From positions 1-34,701 of the forward strand of contig CAIVPF010000005.1 of the NCBI GenBank assembly GCA_903907745.1: DNA of 34,701 nt, written 5' to 3'. A program made the translations under genes and the position numbers. Within the stretch, counting starts at the first letter, position 1. Every line of letters starts with the position of its first letter. Origin of the DNA: an uncultured Cytophagaceae bacterium. Its GTDB lineage: Bacteria > Bacteroidota > Bacteroidia > Cytophagales > Spirosomataceae. Positions 1 to 8,583 of this stretch are shown piece after piece. Below the pieces are notes generated by a model. It was given only the letters and a program-made list of their open reading frames with translations. It searched no databases and was not told the origin of the DNA.

Positions 1-1536
1 GCGGCTGTTGGCATGTAAATCCAACAAATGCAATTTCCCCTTCCCATTTCCCTGATGCCAAATATCTTCCATTGGGAAATACATGAGCGCATCCGCGTCC
101 GTTTTGTATTTCTGTAAAATTTCTTGGCAGCGCGCGATGTAGCCATTCAATTCGGGTAATGCTTCCCAGAAATGACTTTGCGGGTTGAAATTGGTACTCG
201 CATAAAAAAGCCAACCAGGCCATGGAAGATCTGGTGGAGAATAGGTCGCCCCATGAAAAAACAAATGATTTACGCCGCCGATAAACACCTGATCCACAAC
301 GGGTTTTATTTGGGCTAAAGAAACTTTAAAATGATTACCTAACCAGGTCGTAGTTTCGGAGGCAACTAATTTTTTGCCTGTCAGATTCGCGGCTGAGGAA
401 GCCAATTTTAAATTACGCACATCCGGAATGCCATAGCGCAAAGAATCGTAATCTGGATCCACTTGATACCCCGGAATCGGAAAAGGTTTACTGCCAAAAA
501 ATTCGGTTTCAGGGATATCAACCGAGGCATAAATATCAATCAAATTCCCAGGCGATCCGTGGGCTTGGTTCCGACTTTGAAAGCCCATGGAGCTAATCCA
601 GTCGGCAAAAGGATTCACGAATTGATGCAATAATAATTGCTCTAGTGTCCTGTGGTAATCGGCCCAAATTTGATTATCTGCTTCACTCGTGGCCGTCGCA
701 TTAGCCAAAACATCTAAATGTTCTCGCAAATCATAGCCATTCATTTTCTGAAAAGCCTTAAAGAAATCTGGGGTATAATTAGCCCCATACACTTCGTAAG
801 AATCATTATAAAGCGCACGTAAAGGCCCATGGGATTTTTTGAGGAGTGGGACGAATTGCTGGGTATAAGCCGCAAAGACCTTCATATTAAAATGGTCCAT
901 CACAAATCCTTCTCCGCCGGGGGCGGCGCGTTTAACTTTTTGACCGGTTAGGGCTTGGTAAAATACGTAAGCCTGAGCGCCTTGTGATCCGGCACGGAAA
1001 GAGCTGAGTTGGGAAGGCAACAGCGAACGAAGGAATTTTCCGCTTTCAAAAATGGAAATCGTAACGAGTTCGGAATTTGGAAATTTCGCTAAGGATGTTT
1101 CGATGGTACCGAGGCCTTGGCCGGGTTCGATGGACTTCGTGCTAATTTGATAGGATTTTGCGGCTTCTGCTGGGGTGATTTTAGGTCCACCCAATGGCCA
1201 ACCCGTTCCCAAAGTCATGTCGATTCCCAAACCTAATCGCTTCGCTTCTTTGAGGGCAAAAAAGAATTTGGCCTGATAACCTGGGCTTAAAAAGGGTTGA
1301 AATTGTGCCTCAAAACCTTTGGCGCCATAAATGGGAATGATATGCAATCCCCCAAAACCCGCGGAAGCAAAGGCTTCTAAATTATGTGTGATGCCCTTCT
1401 CGGTGACCGCACTTCCGGGCCACCACCAATAGGCCCAGGGTTTAGCAGTCGAAAAAAGAGCAGGATCCTTGGGAGATCCTGCTGATAGTAAATAGGTGTT
1501 TAGAGATAAAAGAGCAAATAAAAATATGCGTTTCAT
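1..1536 (-). CDS. GH106-type glycoside hydrolase (alpha-L-rhamnosidase-like), 3' end outside window
   Basis: The first 512 codons of a secreted glycoside hydrolase are visible; the C-terminus lies beyond the left edge. It opens with MKRIFLFALLSLNTYLLSAG, a Sec signal peptide, followed by KPWAYWWWPGSAVTEKGI and GGLHIIPIYGAKG. This W-rich N-terminal start of a TIM-barrel is typical of the GH106 / Glyco_hydro_106 family, whose characterised members remove alpha-L-rhamnose from plant glycans and glycosides. Family members are usually 800-1100 residues, so about half is missing here. The ATG overlaps the stop of xylA by one base (TAATG on the minus strand), which implies co-transcription and translational coupling. 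Family placement is by motif recognition; substrate is an inference, and the enzyme may act on other glycosides. Acts in periplasm or on the outer membrane. Confidence 0.8.
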   Translation of the reverse strand, partial: MKRIFLFALLSLNTYLLSAGSPKDPALFSTAKPWAYWWWPGSAVTEKGITHNLEAFASAGFGGLHIIPIYGAKGFEAQFQPFLSPGYQAKFFFALKEAKRLGLGIDMTLGTGWPLGGPKITPAEAAKSYQISTKSIEPGQGLGTIETSLAKFPNSELVTISIFESGKFLRSLLPSQLSSFRAGSQGAQAYVFYQALTGQKVKRAAPGGEGFVMDHFNMKVFAAYTQQFVPLLKKSHGPLRALYNDSYEVYGANYTPDFFKAFQKMNGYDLREHLDVLANATATSEADNQIWADYHRTLEQLLLHQFVNPFADWISSMGFQSRNQAHGSPGNLIDIYASVDIPETEFFGSKPFPIPGYQVDPDYDSLRYGIPDVRNLKLASSAANLTGKKLVASETTTWLGNHFKVSLAQIKPVVDQVFIGGVNHLFFHGATYSPPDLPWPGWLFYASTNFNPQSHFWEALPELNGYIARCQEILQKYKTDADALMYFPMEDIWHQGNGKGKLHLLDLHANSR

Positions 1537-2864
1537 TATACGAACCGTCCGAGTAAATTTTCTAGATATTCTTGTTTTCCAGAAATCATCGCTGGCTCTC
1601 CGATTTCGGTGGCGATGTTGAATAAATCTTCTAATTTCAATTGACCCGACTCATAGGCCGCCCCTTTCCCTGCATTAAAACTCGCGTAGCGAGCGGATTT
1701 TAACCGGTCCATTTCCCCATGTTGGATTAATTTATCCGCAATTATCAAGGCCCGAGCGATGGTATCCATCCCGCCAATATGTGCATAGAATAAATCAGCT
1801 GGGTCGGTCGAGTTACGCCGACGCTTCGCATCGAAATTAATTCCACCACCTGCTAAACCACCTTGTTTTAAAATGATGGCCATGGATTCTGCCCATTCGT
1901 AGATGTCCGTTGGGAACTGATCCGTATCCCAACCATTTTGATTATCGCCGCGATTCGCGTCGATGGAGGCTAACATGCCCGCATCAGATGCCACTTGGCA
2001 TTCATGCGCAAAGGTATGCCCCGCCAAGGTCGCGTGATTCACTTCTAAATTCAATCCGAATTCCGACAATAAATCAAACTCGCGCAAGAAACCTATCACC
2101 GTCGCCGCATCGTAATCGTACTGATGTTTCGTAGGCTCACAAGGTTTAGGCTCGATGAAAAACTTACCTGTAAATCCTTTTCTGCGTGCGTATTCCACGC
2201 ACGCATGCAACATGCGCGCGAAATGCTCCCGCTCACGCTTCATATCGGTATTCAATAAAGTCATATAGCCTTCCCGACCTCCCCAAAACACATAACCCTT
2301 TCCACCTAATTGGATTGTCGCATCGATCGCGCCTTTTAATTGAGCCCCCGCATGAGCAACCACTTCGAAATTAGGGTTTGTACTTGCCCCATTCATATAG
2401 CGTTCGTGCGAAAACAAATTGGCCGTTCCCCACAATAATTCTACGCCACTTTCGGCTTGTTTTTTGGCAAAAATATCAGAGATGAATTTGATACGATCGG
2501 AAAATTCTTTGGGATCATTGCTTTGGTCGATCGCATCCACATCGTGGAAACAATAAAAAGGCGCGCCGATCTTTGTCATGAATTCAAAAGCCGCATCCGC
2601 TTTGTCTGAAGCACGCTGACGAACATCTCCCGCCACATCCCATGGGTAATGGTGAGTTCCTGGTCCGAATGGATCCGCGCCATTTCCACAAAATGAATGC
2701 CAATACGCGATGGCAAAACGCAGATGCTCCTTCATGGTTTTGCCAGCCACGATCCGATTTTCATCGTAATAACGGAATGCGAATGGATTATCGGAATCTG
2801 CTCCTTCGAATTTGATTTGATTGATGCCTTTGAAATATTCTTTTTGGCCTATGATTACGCTCAT
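1536..2864 (-). CDS. xylA: Xylose isomerase
   Basis: Interconverts D-xylose and D-xylulose (also D-glucose and D-fructose) in the cytoplasm, using two divalent metal ions. At 442 residues it has the length of the longer class II enzymes. The catalytic His-Asp pair is in FYCFHDVD (H107, D110), the metal-ligand segment is FFIEPKPCEPTKHQYD (E238, K240), and NLEVNHATLAGHTF, IDANRGD and NFDAKRRRNSTD provide the remaining conserved metal-site blocks. All key residues are present. The ATG at 2862-2864 is preceded by AAAGAG and, further up, by a TAGTTTTG promoter box. It is the first gene of a two-gene unit with the GH106-like hydrolase. No xylulokinase or xylose transporter is seen in the window, so the rest of the pathway must be elsewhere. 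Confidence 0.96.
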   Translation of the reverse strand: MSVIIGQKEYFKGINQIKFEGADSDNPFAFRYYDENRIVAGKTMKEHLRFAIAYWHSFCGNGADPFGPGTHHYPWDVAGDVRQRASDKADAAFEFMTKIGAPFYCFHDVDAIDQSNDPKEFSDRIKFISDIFAKKQAESGVELLWGTANLFSHERYMNGASTNPNFEVVAHAGAQLKGAIDATIQLGGKGYVFWGGREGYMTLLNTDMKREREHFARMLHACVEYARRKGFTGKFFIEPKPCEPTKHQYDYDAATVIGFLREFDLLSEFGLNLEVNHATLAGHTFAHECQVASDAGMLASIDANRGDNQNGWDTDQFPTDIYEWAESMAIILKQGGLAGGGINFDAKRRRNSTDPADLFYAHIGGMDTIARALIIADKLIQHGEMDRLKSARYASFNAGKGAAYESGQLKLEDLFNIATEIGEPAMISGKQEYLENLLGRFV

Positions 2865-2901
2865 CTCTTTATAATGCTATTTTAAATACCTTAATGAACA
2901 T

Positions 2902-2909
2902 CAAAACTA
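2902..2909 (-). promoter_or_regulatory. Candidate -7 box of the xylA promoter
   Basis: Minus-strand TAGTTTTG fits the Bacteroidota TAnnTTTG consensus and lies 37 nt upstream of the xylA ATG. No convincing -33 TTTG is seen at the expected distance, so this is a moderate call. Confidence 0.45.
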
Positions 2910-2992
2910 CTAATTATCGCTCGATTTCCTAAAAATATTTTCTTTTTTATTTAGCACTGTTTAGCACAGATATATATGTTCGATTTTTTGTC

Positions 2993-3000
2993 TATTTTTG
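2993..3000 (+). promoter_or_regulatory. Candidate -7 box of the M1 peptidase promoter
   Basis: TATTTTTG matches TAnnTTTG exactly and ends 20 nt before the ATG at 3021. It lies inside the longer possible reading frame beginning at 2976, which favours the downstream start. Confidence 0.45.
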
Positions 3001-3020
3001 AAAAAAAAGATATTCATCAC

Positions 3021-5369
3021 ATGCTAAAAAAACTACTACTAATCACTGCACTGGTAATCAGCGGATTACAAATTCAGGCTCAAACAAGCTTTAATGCGAA
3101 TGGCCGTTTCGAACAATTGGAATCTACCCTTCCTACGCCAAATTCCTATCGGACCGCAAGTGGTTCCCCGGGAAAAGATTATTGGCAACAACGTGCCGAT
3201 TATGATATTAAAGTCGAATTAGACGATATTAACCGCAAAATTACCGGTTCCGAAACCATTACTTATTTCAATAATTCGCCGGATGAATTGCCCTATCTCT
3301 GGTTACAATTAGACCAAAATCTTTTTGAAAAAGGAGCCGGTAAAAAAACAACCGCTACGGGTGATGTTTCCAAAGGAATCTCAGCGGGTATGTTTGAAGA
3401 ACTGACTGATCCTCGCGACTATGGCTATAAAATTTTGGCGGTAAAAGATCTCAAAGGAAATCCACTAAAGCATACGATTAATCAAACAATGATGCGTATC
3501 GACTTACCCGTACCCGTAAAATCCGGTGCCTCCGTAAGTTTTTCCATCGATTGGAATTATTTAATCACCACCTATTATGGCCGTTCAGGTTATGAGTTTT
3601 TTGCCAAAGACGGCAATGCCAATTATTTCATCGCCCACTGGTTTCCTCGGATGGCGGTGTATAACGACGTATATGGGTGGCAACACAAACAATTTCTAGG
3701 CCAGGGTGAATTTACCCTCAACTTTGGAAATTATAAAGTGGCCATCACCGCGCCAAATGACCACGTCGTAGGGGCATCCGGTGAATTACAAAACATGACC
3801 CAAGTGCTTTCCCCGACGCAATTGAAGCGTTGGGAACAAGGCAAAACCGCCACGCGTCCGGTGGTCATCGTGACTCAAGAAGAAGCGGAGAAGGCGGAAA
3901 AAGGAAAGCCGACAGGTAAAAAAACCTGGATTTTCAAAGCCGATAACGTACGCGATTTCGCATTTACATCTTCTCGGAAATTTATTTGGGATGCGATGCA
4001 AGTGGATGTCGAAGGGAAAAAAGTATGGGCGATGTCCTACTATTCGAAGGAAGGGAATCCTTTATGGGGCAAATATTCCACGATGGTCGTAGCGCATACC
4101 TTGCGTTCCTATTCCAAAAGAACGGTTGCCTATCCCTACCCTGTAGCCATTTCATGCCATTCGACCATGGGCGGCGGGATGGAATATCCGATGATTTCCT
4201 TTAATGGGGGTCGGCCAGAAACGGATGGAACCTATACGGAAAATACGAAAAACGGAATGATCGGGGTAATTATCCATGAAGTGGGCCATAATTTCTTCCC
4301 GATGATCATTAATTCAGATGAGCGCCAATGGTCTTGGATGGATGAGGGTTTAAATACCTTTTGCCAATATTTAGCGGAACAAGAATGGGATCGCAATTTC
4401 CCTGCACGCCGTGGCGAACCGCAAAACATCGTTCCTTACATGCGTTTGGATGCGAAAAACCAGGTGCCTATTATGGCAAATTCAGAGAACATCATGGATT
4501 TCGGCAATAATGCCTACGCCAAACCCGCAACGGCATTGAACATTTTGCGTGAAACGGTGATGGGCCGCGAATTATTTGATTATGCCTTTAAAGAATATGC
4601 ACGCCGCTGGGCTTTCAAACAACCCTATCCGGCAGATTTTTTCCGGACATTGGAAGATGCATCCGGGGTGGATTTGGACTGGTTTTGGCGAGGTTGGTTC
4701 TACGGAACTGAGCCGGTGAATCAGTCGATCGAAACGGTGGAATGGTACGGCATCGATACCCAAGACCCAATTTCGAAAAAAGCCGACGCGAAAGCTCAAG
4801 CAGCAGCGAAGAGCCAAACCATGTCGAACATCCGTAACAAGACAGACATCAAATCTACTGTGGTTGAAGAAAATCCAGATTTAACGGACTTTTATAACAC
4901 CTACGATCGCTTTGCGGCCACGGATGCCGAGAAGAAAAAATACCAAGATTATTTAGCTGCCTTGTCGCCAGATGAGCGAAAATTAGTGGACCAAGGTAAA
5001 AACTTCTATGTTATAAATTTCAAAAACAAAGGTGGTTTACCGATGCCGGTCATTGTGAAATTAGCCTATGAAGACGGCACTGAAGAGGTGATGCGTTTCC
5101 CAGCGGAGATTTGGCGATTAAATGACGTTCAGGCGAAAAAGGTGATCCCAACTAGCAAAAAAGTTGCTAAATGGACACTTGACCCCTATTATGAAATCGC
5201 GGACATCGACACAGATGACAATGCATTTCCACGGGAGCCGGCGCAACCGACTCGTGTTCAGTTATTTAAAGCCCAAGGACGTAACTATGGCGGAGGTGTA
5301 AATCCGATGCAAGAAGCGAAAAAAGCAAAAGATGCAGCTGGCGCGGTTACCGGTTCGAAAAATCAATAA
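3021..5369 (+). CDS. Secreted M1-family zinc metallopeptidase
   Basis: Predicted exported aminopeptidase-like protein of 782 residues. The start at 3021 gives MLKKLLLITALVISGLQIQAQ, a clear Sec signal peptide; an upstream ATG at 2976 would put 15 odd residues before it and sits before the promoter box. The middle carries GGGMEYPMI, which corresponds to the GAMEN substrate-binding loop of M1 peptidases, and IIHEVGHNFFP (first His near residue 419) followed by WMDEGLNTF, giving the HExxH-x18-E zinc site complete. An N-terminal beta-sandwich of M1 type precedes it. The C-terminal third is rich in Lys and Ala, with no catalytic motif recognised. Likely trims peptides in the periplasm or outside the cell. 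It is monocistronic: its own promoter box lies upstream and a strong terminator downstream. Confidence 0.9.
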   Translation: MLKKLLLITALVISGLQIQAQTSFNANGRFEQLESTLPTPNSYRTASGSPGKDYWQQRADYDIKVELDDINRKITGSETITYFNNSPDELPYLWLQLDQNLFEKGAGKKTTATGDVSKGISAGMFEELTDPRDYGYKILAVKDLKGNPLKHTINQTMMRIDLPVPVKSGASVSFSIDWNYLITTYYGRSGYEFFAKDGNANYFIAHWFPRMAVYNDVYGWQHKQFLGQGEFTLNFGNYKVAITAPNDHVVGASGELQNMTQVLSPTQLKRWEQGKTATRPVVIVTQEEAEKAEKGKPTGKKTWIFKADNVRDFAFTSSRKFIWDAMQVDVEGKKVWAMSYYSKEGNPLWGKYSTMVVAHTLRSYSKRTVAYPYPVAISCHSTMGGGMEYPMISFNGGRPETDGTYTENTKNGMIGVIIHEVGHNFFPMIINSDERQWSWMDEGLNTFCQYLAEQEWDRNFPARRGEPQNIVPYMRLDAKNQVPIMANSENIMDFGNNAYAKPATALNILRETVMGRELFDYAFKEYARRWAFKQPYPADFFRTLEDASGVDLDWFWRGWFYGTEPVNQSIETVEWYGIDTQDPISKKADAKAQAAAKSQTMSNIRNKTDIKSTVVEENPDLTDFYNTYDRFAATDAEKKKYQDYLAALSPDERKLVDQGKNFYVINFKNKGGLPMPVIVKLAYEDGTEEVMRFPAEIWRLNDVQAKKVIPTSKKVAKWTLDPYYEIADIDTDDNAFPREPAQPTRVQLFKAQGRNYGGGVNPMQEAKKAKDAAGAVTGSKNQ

Positions 5370-5388
5370 GATTCAGGTTAGTTGGAAG

Positions 5389-5418
5389 GGCTGAGGAGAA
5401 ATCTTCAGCCTTTTTTTT
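5389..5418 (+). terminator. Rho-independent terminator of the M1 peptidase gene
   Basis: GGCTGAGGA and TCTTCAGCC form a 9-bp stem (one G-T pair) around a GAAA loop, followed by eight T. The T-tract overlaps the stop codon of the convergent TSUP gene at 5417-5419. Confidence 0.9.
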
Positions 5419-6130
5419 ATACCAAAACTAATTTAACAGAGGCAATCAAAAGAACAAGGGCTAAAATCCATTTCACCTTTTGATTGGAAGCGATGGCAGC
5501 ACCCCAACGAGCCCCTAAAAATCCACCCAATAAAGAAGCCGCTAGCCAATAAAGTATTTGAGATTGATCTAATGGAATCCAGGTTTTCAATCCCGCTAAT
5601 CCAGACACCGAATTCACAAAAATAAATAAAGCTGAAACCGCAGCCGCCTCCTTCAAACTCGCCCAACGAAATAACAAAAGCAAGGGACTCAAAACAATAC
5701 CACCACCAATGCCAATCATCCCCGATAGCAATCCAATGACCGCCCCAGTGCCCACACCTAAAACCGCTGGCAAATGTCGCAAGGTTCCTTCTTTCAAAGA
5801 GATCAGCATTCGAACTACCGCTAAAATCAGGCAAGCTCCTAAAATTTGTTTGTAGGTAGAATCCGTCAAAGGAATCCTAGCGCCCATAAAAGCAGCCGGA
5901 ATCGATCCTAAAGCAAAAGGCCAAAACAGTTTCCATTTAAAAAATCCTTGTCTATAAAAGGCAATAAACGACATCATGGAGACCCCGAGATTTAACAATA
6001 AAGCAGTCTGTTTCATCACCGGTGGAGCAATCGCAAACAAGGCCATCACGGCCAGATAACCACTCGCGCCTCCATGCCCTACGGAAGCATATAAAAAGGC
6101 CATAATGCCTAATAAGACAATTAATTCCAT
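5417..6130 (-). CDS. TSUP (TauE/SafE) family inner-membrane permease
   Basis: A 237-residue, almost wholly hydrophobic protein with about seven to eight membrane segments. The N-terminal ASVGHGGASGYLAVMAL and the central SGMIGIGGGIVLSPLLLL are the paired glycine-rich signatures of the TauE/SafE family (PF01925), which moves sulfite, sulfoacetate or other small organic anions. It is the last gene of the crtI-crtB unit: the crtB stop and this ATG are separated by one base. Substrate cannot be told from sequence. TSUP genes often sit beside unrelated genes, so a role in pigment synthesis should not be assumed. Its stop lies within the T-tract of the opposing terminator. Confidence 0.88.
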   Translation of the reverse strand: MELIVLLGIMAFLYASVGHGGASGYLAVMALFAIAPPVMKQTALLLNLGVSMMSFIAFYRQGFFKWKLFWPFALGSIPAAFMGARIPLTDSTYKQILGACLILAVVRMLISLKEGTLRHLPAVLGVGTGAVIGLLSGMIGIGGGIVLSPLLLLFRWASLKEAAAVSALFIFVNSVSGLAGLKTWIPLDQSQILYWLAASLLGGFLGARWGAAIASNQKVKWILALVLLIASVKLVLV

Positions 6131-6131
6131 C

Positions 6132-6950
6132 CTATTTTCGTAAGGCTAATTGGAAATAAATGAACATTTTCTCCCAGTCCGCCACCCGAATGCGTTCTTC
6201 TTTAATCCGAGAAGCTGGTAAGGATTTTATTTTTTCAAAAAGGCGAATGTAATACTCATAGGCCAATAAACAGCCCTTTTGCGCCACTTTGGGCAAGGAA
6301 CCTATGCCACGTAAACCCGCGTCGAAATCCAATTGGATATCCGCTTCGATGCTACGTTTTTGTTCATCCGTGAAGGTATTAAAATCAATCCCCGGAAAAT
6401 ACACGCGACCTCGCTCCTCATAGTCCGAGCGAATATCCCGTAAAAAATTAATTTTTTGAAAAGCAGATCCTAAGGCACAAGCGTCCGCACGTAAGGCATC
6501 ATATTCATCAGGATTTCCTTGACAAAATACCCGCAAGCACATGAGCCCAACTACCTCGGCAGAACCATAAATGTATTTTTTATATTCCTCTTCGCTATAA
6601 TCTGTCTTGGTCAAATCCAATTCCATCGAATACAAAAAGGCATGGATTAATTCATGTTCCATTTGAAATTCATTGACGGCCCATTGGAACGAATGCAAAA
6701 TCGGATTCATACTGATTTTTTCCTCGATGGCCTGAAAAGTATCTTTGGTAAACTGATCTAATAAAGCTTTTTTATCGTGGGAATGGAAGGTGTCCACGAT
6801 CTCGTCCGCCAGGCGAACAAAGCCATAAATCGCATAAATCGCATCGTGAACGGAGGCGTCCAGGGTACGAATCCCCAAGGAAAATGAAGTGGAGTAGGCT
6901 TTTGTCAAAAGCTTGCTCGAAGCCAGGGAAACCTTTAAATACAAATCCAT
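6132..6950 (-). CDS. crtB: Phytoene synthase
   Basis: Condenses two geranylgeranyl diphosphates to phytoene, the first committed step of carotenoid synthesis. The 272-residue protein has both aspartate-rich motifs of the trans-isoprenyl head-to-head synthases: RLADEIVD (D49, D53) and NFLRDIRSDYEERGRVYFP (D172, D176). Length and motifs are normal for Bacteroidota CrtB. Its ATG directly abuts the stop of crtI (no intervening base), so the two are certainly one transcript. Squalene synthase-type HpnC/HpnD enzymes share the fold, but the neighbouring crtI supports phytoene. Confidence 0.94.
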   Translation of the reverse strand: MDLYLKVSLASSKLLTKAYSTSFSLGIRTLDASVHDAIYAIYGFVRLADEIVDTFHSHDKKALLDQFTKDTFQAIEEKISMNPILHSFQWAVNEFQMEHELIHAFLYSMELDLTKTDYSEEEYKKYIYGSAEVVGLMCLRVFCQGNPDEYDALRADACALGSAFQKINFLRDIRSDYEERGRVYFPGIDFNTFTDEQKRSIEADIQLDFDAGLRGIGSLPKVAQKGCLLAYEYYIRLFEKIKSLPASRIKEERIRVADWEKMFIYFQLALRK

Positions 6951-8429
6951 TTAATTTTGTTTTAATTCATGATCTACCTCAGAGGCCACCACTAATCCAG
7001 AAATTAAGGATGGAGGAACTCCGGGTCCGGGAACGGTGAGCTGGCCCGTATAATATAAATTATCCAAGTGTTTATTTTTCAAACTAGGTTTCAAAATCGC
7101 CGTTTGCATCAACGTATTCGCCAAACCATAGGCATTCCCCTTGAAGGCATGGTAATCCGAAATAAAATCCCGATGCGCATAGGAGCGTTTATACACGATA
7201 TGTTCCCGAATCGAAGTGCCACAATAGGCCTCCAGGCGGTCCATTAATTGATCAAAATACTTCTCGCGAACCTCCTCCGTATCCACCAAATCCGGTGCGA
7301 CGGGAATTAATAAAAAGACATTTTCACATCCATCAGGCGCCACACTGGGGTCTGTCACGGAAGGCGCCGACGCATAAAATAAGGGGTCTTGCGGCCAAGT
7401 TGGATCCGTATAAATTTCATGCGAATGCACAGAAAAATCTCGGTCAAAAAATAGATTATGATGTTTTAAGCGTGGAATTCGTTTGGAAACACCTAGGTAA
7501 AACAACAAAGAAGAAGGCGCCATGACCCGTTTATCCCAATAGGCCTCGTCGTAATTGCGGTGTGAATCACCTAGCAAGGTTTCCACATGGTGGTAATCTG
7601 CACCGGCTACCACGGCATCGGCTTCCTTAAAACCTGCCGCAGTTTCGACACCTCTTACCTGATTCCCATCTAAACGAAAGCCTGTGACCTCGGCATTATA
7701 GGTAATTTTAACCCCTTTTTCCTCGGCTAAGGCCACCATGCCTTTGACAATTAAATGCATCCCTCCCATGGGGTACCAAGTCCCCAGTTTGATTTCCGCA
7801 TAATTCATCAGACTATACATCGCAGGGGTATTTTGGGAAATCGCCCCTAAAAATAAAATCGGGAACTCCATGAGCTTAAGCAGCGTGGAGGATTTGAAAA
7901 ATTTACGAATATGGGAATAGAAAGATTGGAAAACATCGAGTCGGACGACATCCACGAGCAATTTCAAACTCATAAACTCACTTATTTTCCTGGAAGGTTT
8001 CCAAACAAAATTCTGAATGCCCACTTTGTATTTATAGGCCGCTTGGTCCATAAATCGGTCCAAAGAATCCGCGGCGCCTGTTTCGTAGGACTCGAATAAT
8101 TGACGTAAATCCGCATAGGTAGCCGGTAAATCGATCACCTCATTCTCTGATAAAATCACGGAGTAAGAAGGATCCAAACGAACTAAATCGTAGTAATCGG
8201 ATGGCTTTTTGCCAAATTTTCCAAAATAGGTTTCGAAAATATCGGGCATCCAATACCAGCTCGGACCCATGTCAAATGTAAAACCTTGTTCAGAAAATAC
8301 GCGGGCCCGACCACCCGCCATGGAATTTTTCTCTAAAATCTCGACTTCATAACCTCGATCTGCCAATGAAGTGGCGGCCGCCAAACCTGAAAAACCAGCA
8401 CCGATGACGAGTATTTTTTTCTGTTTCAT
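6951..8429 (-). CDS. crtI: Phytoene desaturase (CrtI type)
   Basis: FAD-dependent desaturase that converts phytoene to lycopene. The start ATG at 8427-8429 gives MKQKKILVIGAGFSGL, a Rossmann FAD-binding GxGxxG at residues 10-15, followed by LEKNSMAGGRARVF. The C-terminus has YYTGQLTVPGPGVPPSLISG, the conserved CrtI signature. Length is 492 residues, as expected. An upstream in-frame TTG at 8450 lies within the promoter box and would add only seven atypical residues, so I reject it. First gene of crtI-crtB-TSUP. No cyclase (crtY) or hydroxylase/ketolase (crtZ/W) is adjacent, so later pigment steps are encoded elsewhere or are absent. Lies just downstream of, and in the same direction as, an ECF sigma gene. 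Confidence 0.94.
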   Translation of the reverse strand: MKQKKILVIGAGFSGLAAATSLADRGYEVEILEKNSMAGGRARVFSEQGFTFDMGPSWYWMPDIFETYFGKFGKKPSDYYDLVRLDPSYSVILSENEVIDLPATYADLRQLFESYETGAADSLDRFMDQAAYKYKVGIQNFVWKPSRKISEFMSLKLLVDVVRLDVFQSFYSHIRKFFKSSTLLKLMEFPILFLGAISQNTPAMYSLMNYAEIKLGTWYPMGGMHLIVKGMVALAEEKGVKITYNAEVTGFRLDGNQVRGVETAAGFKEADAVVAGADYHHVETLLGDSHRNYDEAYWDKRVMAPSSLLFYLGVSKRIPRLKHHNLFFDRDFSVHSHEIYTDPTWPQDPLFYASAPSVTDPSVAPDGCENVFLLIPVAPDLVDTEEVREKYFDQLMDRLEAYCGTSIREHIVYKRSYAHRDFISDYHAFKGNAYGLANTLMQTAILKPSLKNKHLDNLYYTGQLTVPGPGVPPSLISGLVVASEVDHELKQN

Positions 8430-8447
8430 ATCCCTACAAGCGAATAA

Positions 8448-8455
8448 CAAATATA
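8448..8455 (-). promoter_or_regulatory. Candidate -7 box of the crtI-crtB promoter
   Basis: Minus-strand TATATTTG is an exact TAnnTTTG match, 18 nt upstream of the crtI ATG and downstream of the sigma-gene terminator, so crtI can be transcribed independently of the sigma gene. Confidence 0.55.
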
Positions 8456-8486
8456 AGCAATTCGGCCAATCAAACGTAAAAAAAAG

Positions 8487-8513
8487 AAAAAGTCAGACAT
8501 CATCTGACTTTTT
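8487..8513 (-). terminator. Terminator after the ECF sigma gene
   Basis: AGTCAGA and TCTGACT, extended by A/T pairs to an 11-bp stem with a 5-nt loop, have T-runs on the minus strand. It separates the sigma gene from crtI. The symmetric A/T flanks mean it could also stop plus-strand transcription. Confidence 0.75.
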
Positions 8514-8547
8514 ACTACCTTTTCTGTTAACCAAAAAACTAATCAAA

Positions 8548-8578
8548 AACCTTTAATTTAAACCTTTATTTAACCTTT
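8548..8578 (-). repeat. Three phased AAAGGTT direct repeats
   Basis: On the minus strand AAAGGTT occurs three times (8572-8578, 8561-8567, 8548-8554), at 11 and 13 bp intervals, between the sigma stop and its terminator. The flanks are A/T only. The function is unknown; a protein-binding site is one possibility and chance in AT-rich spacer is another. Confidence 0.4.
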
Positions 8579-8583
8579 TAAAA

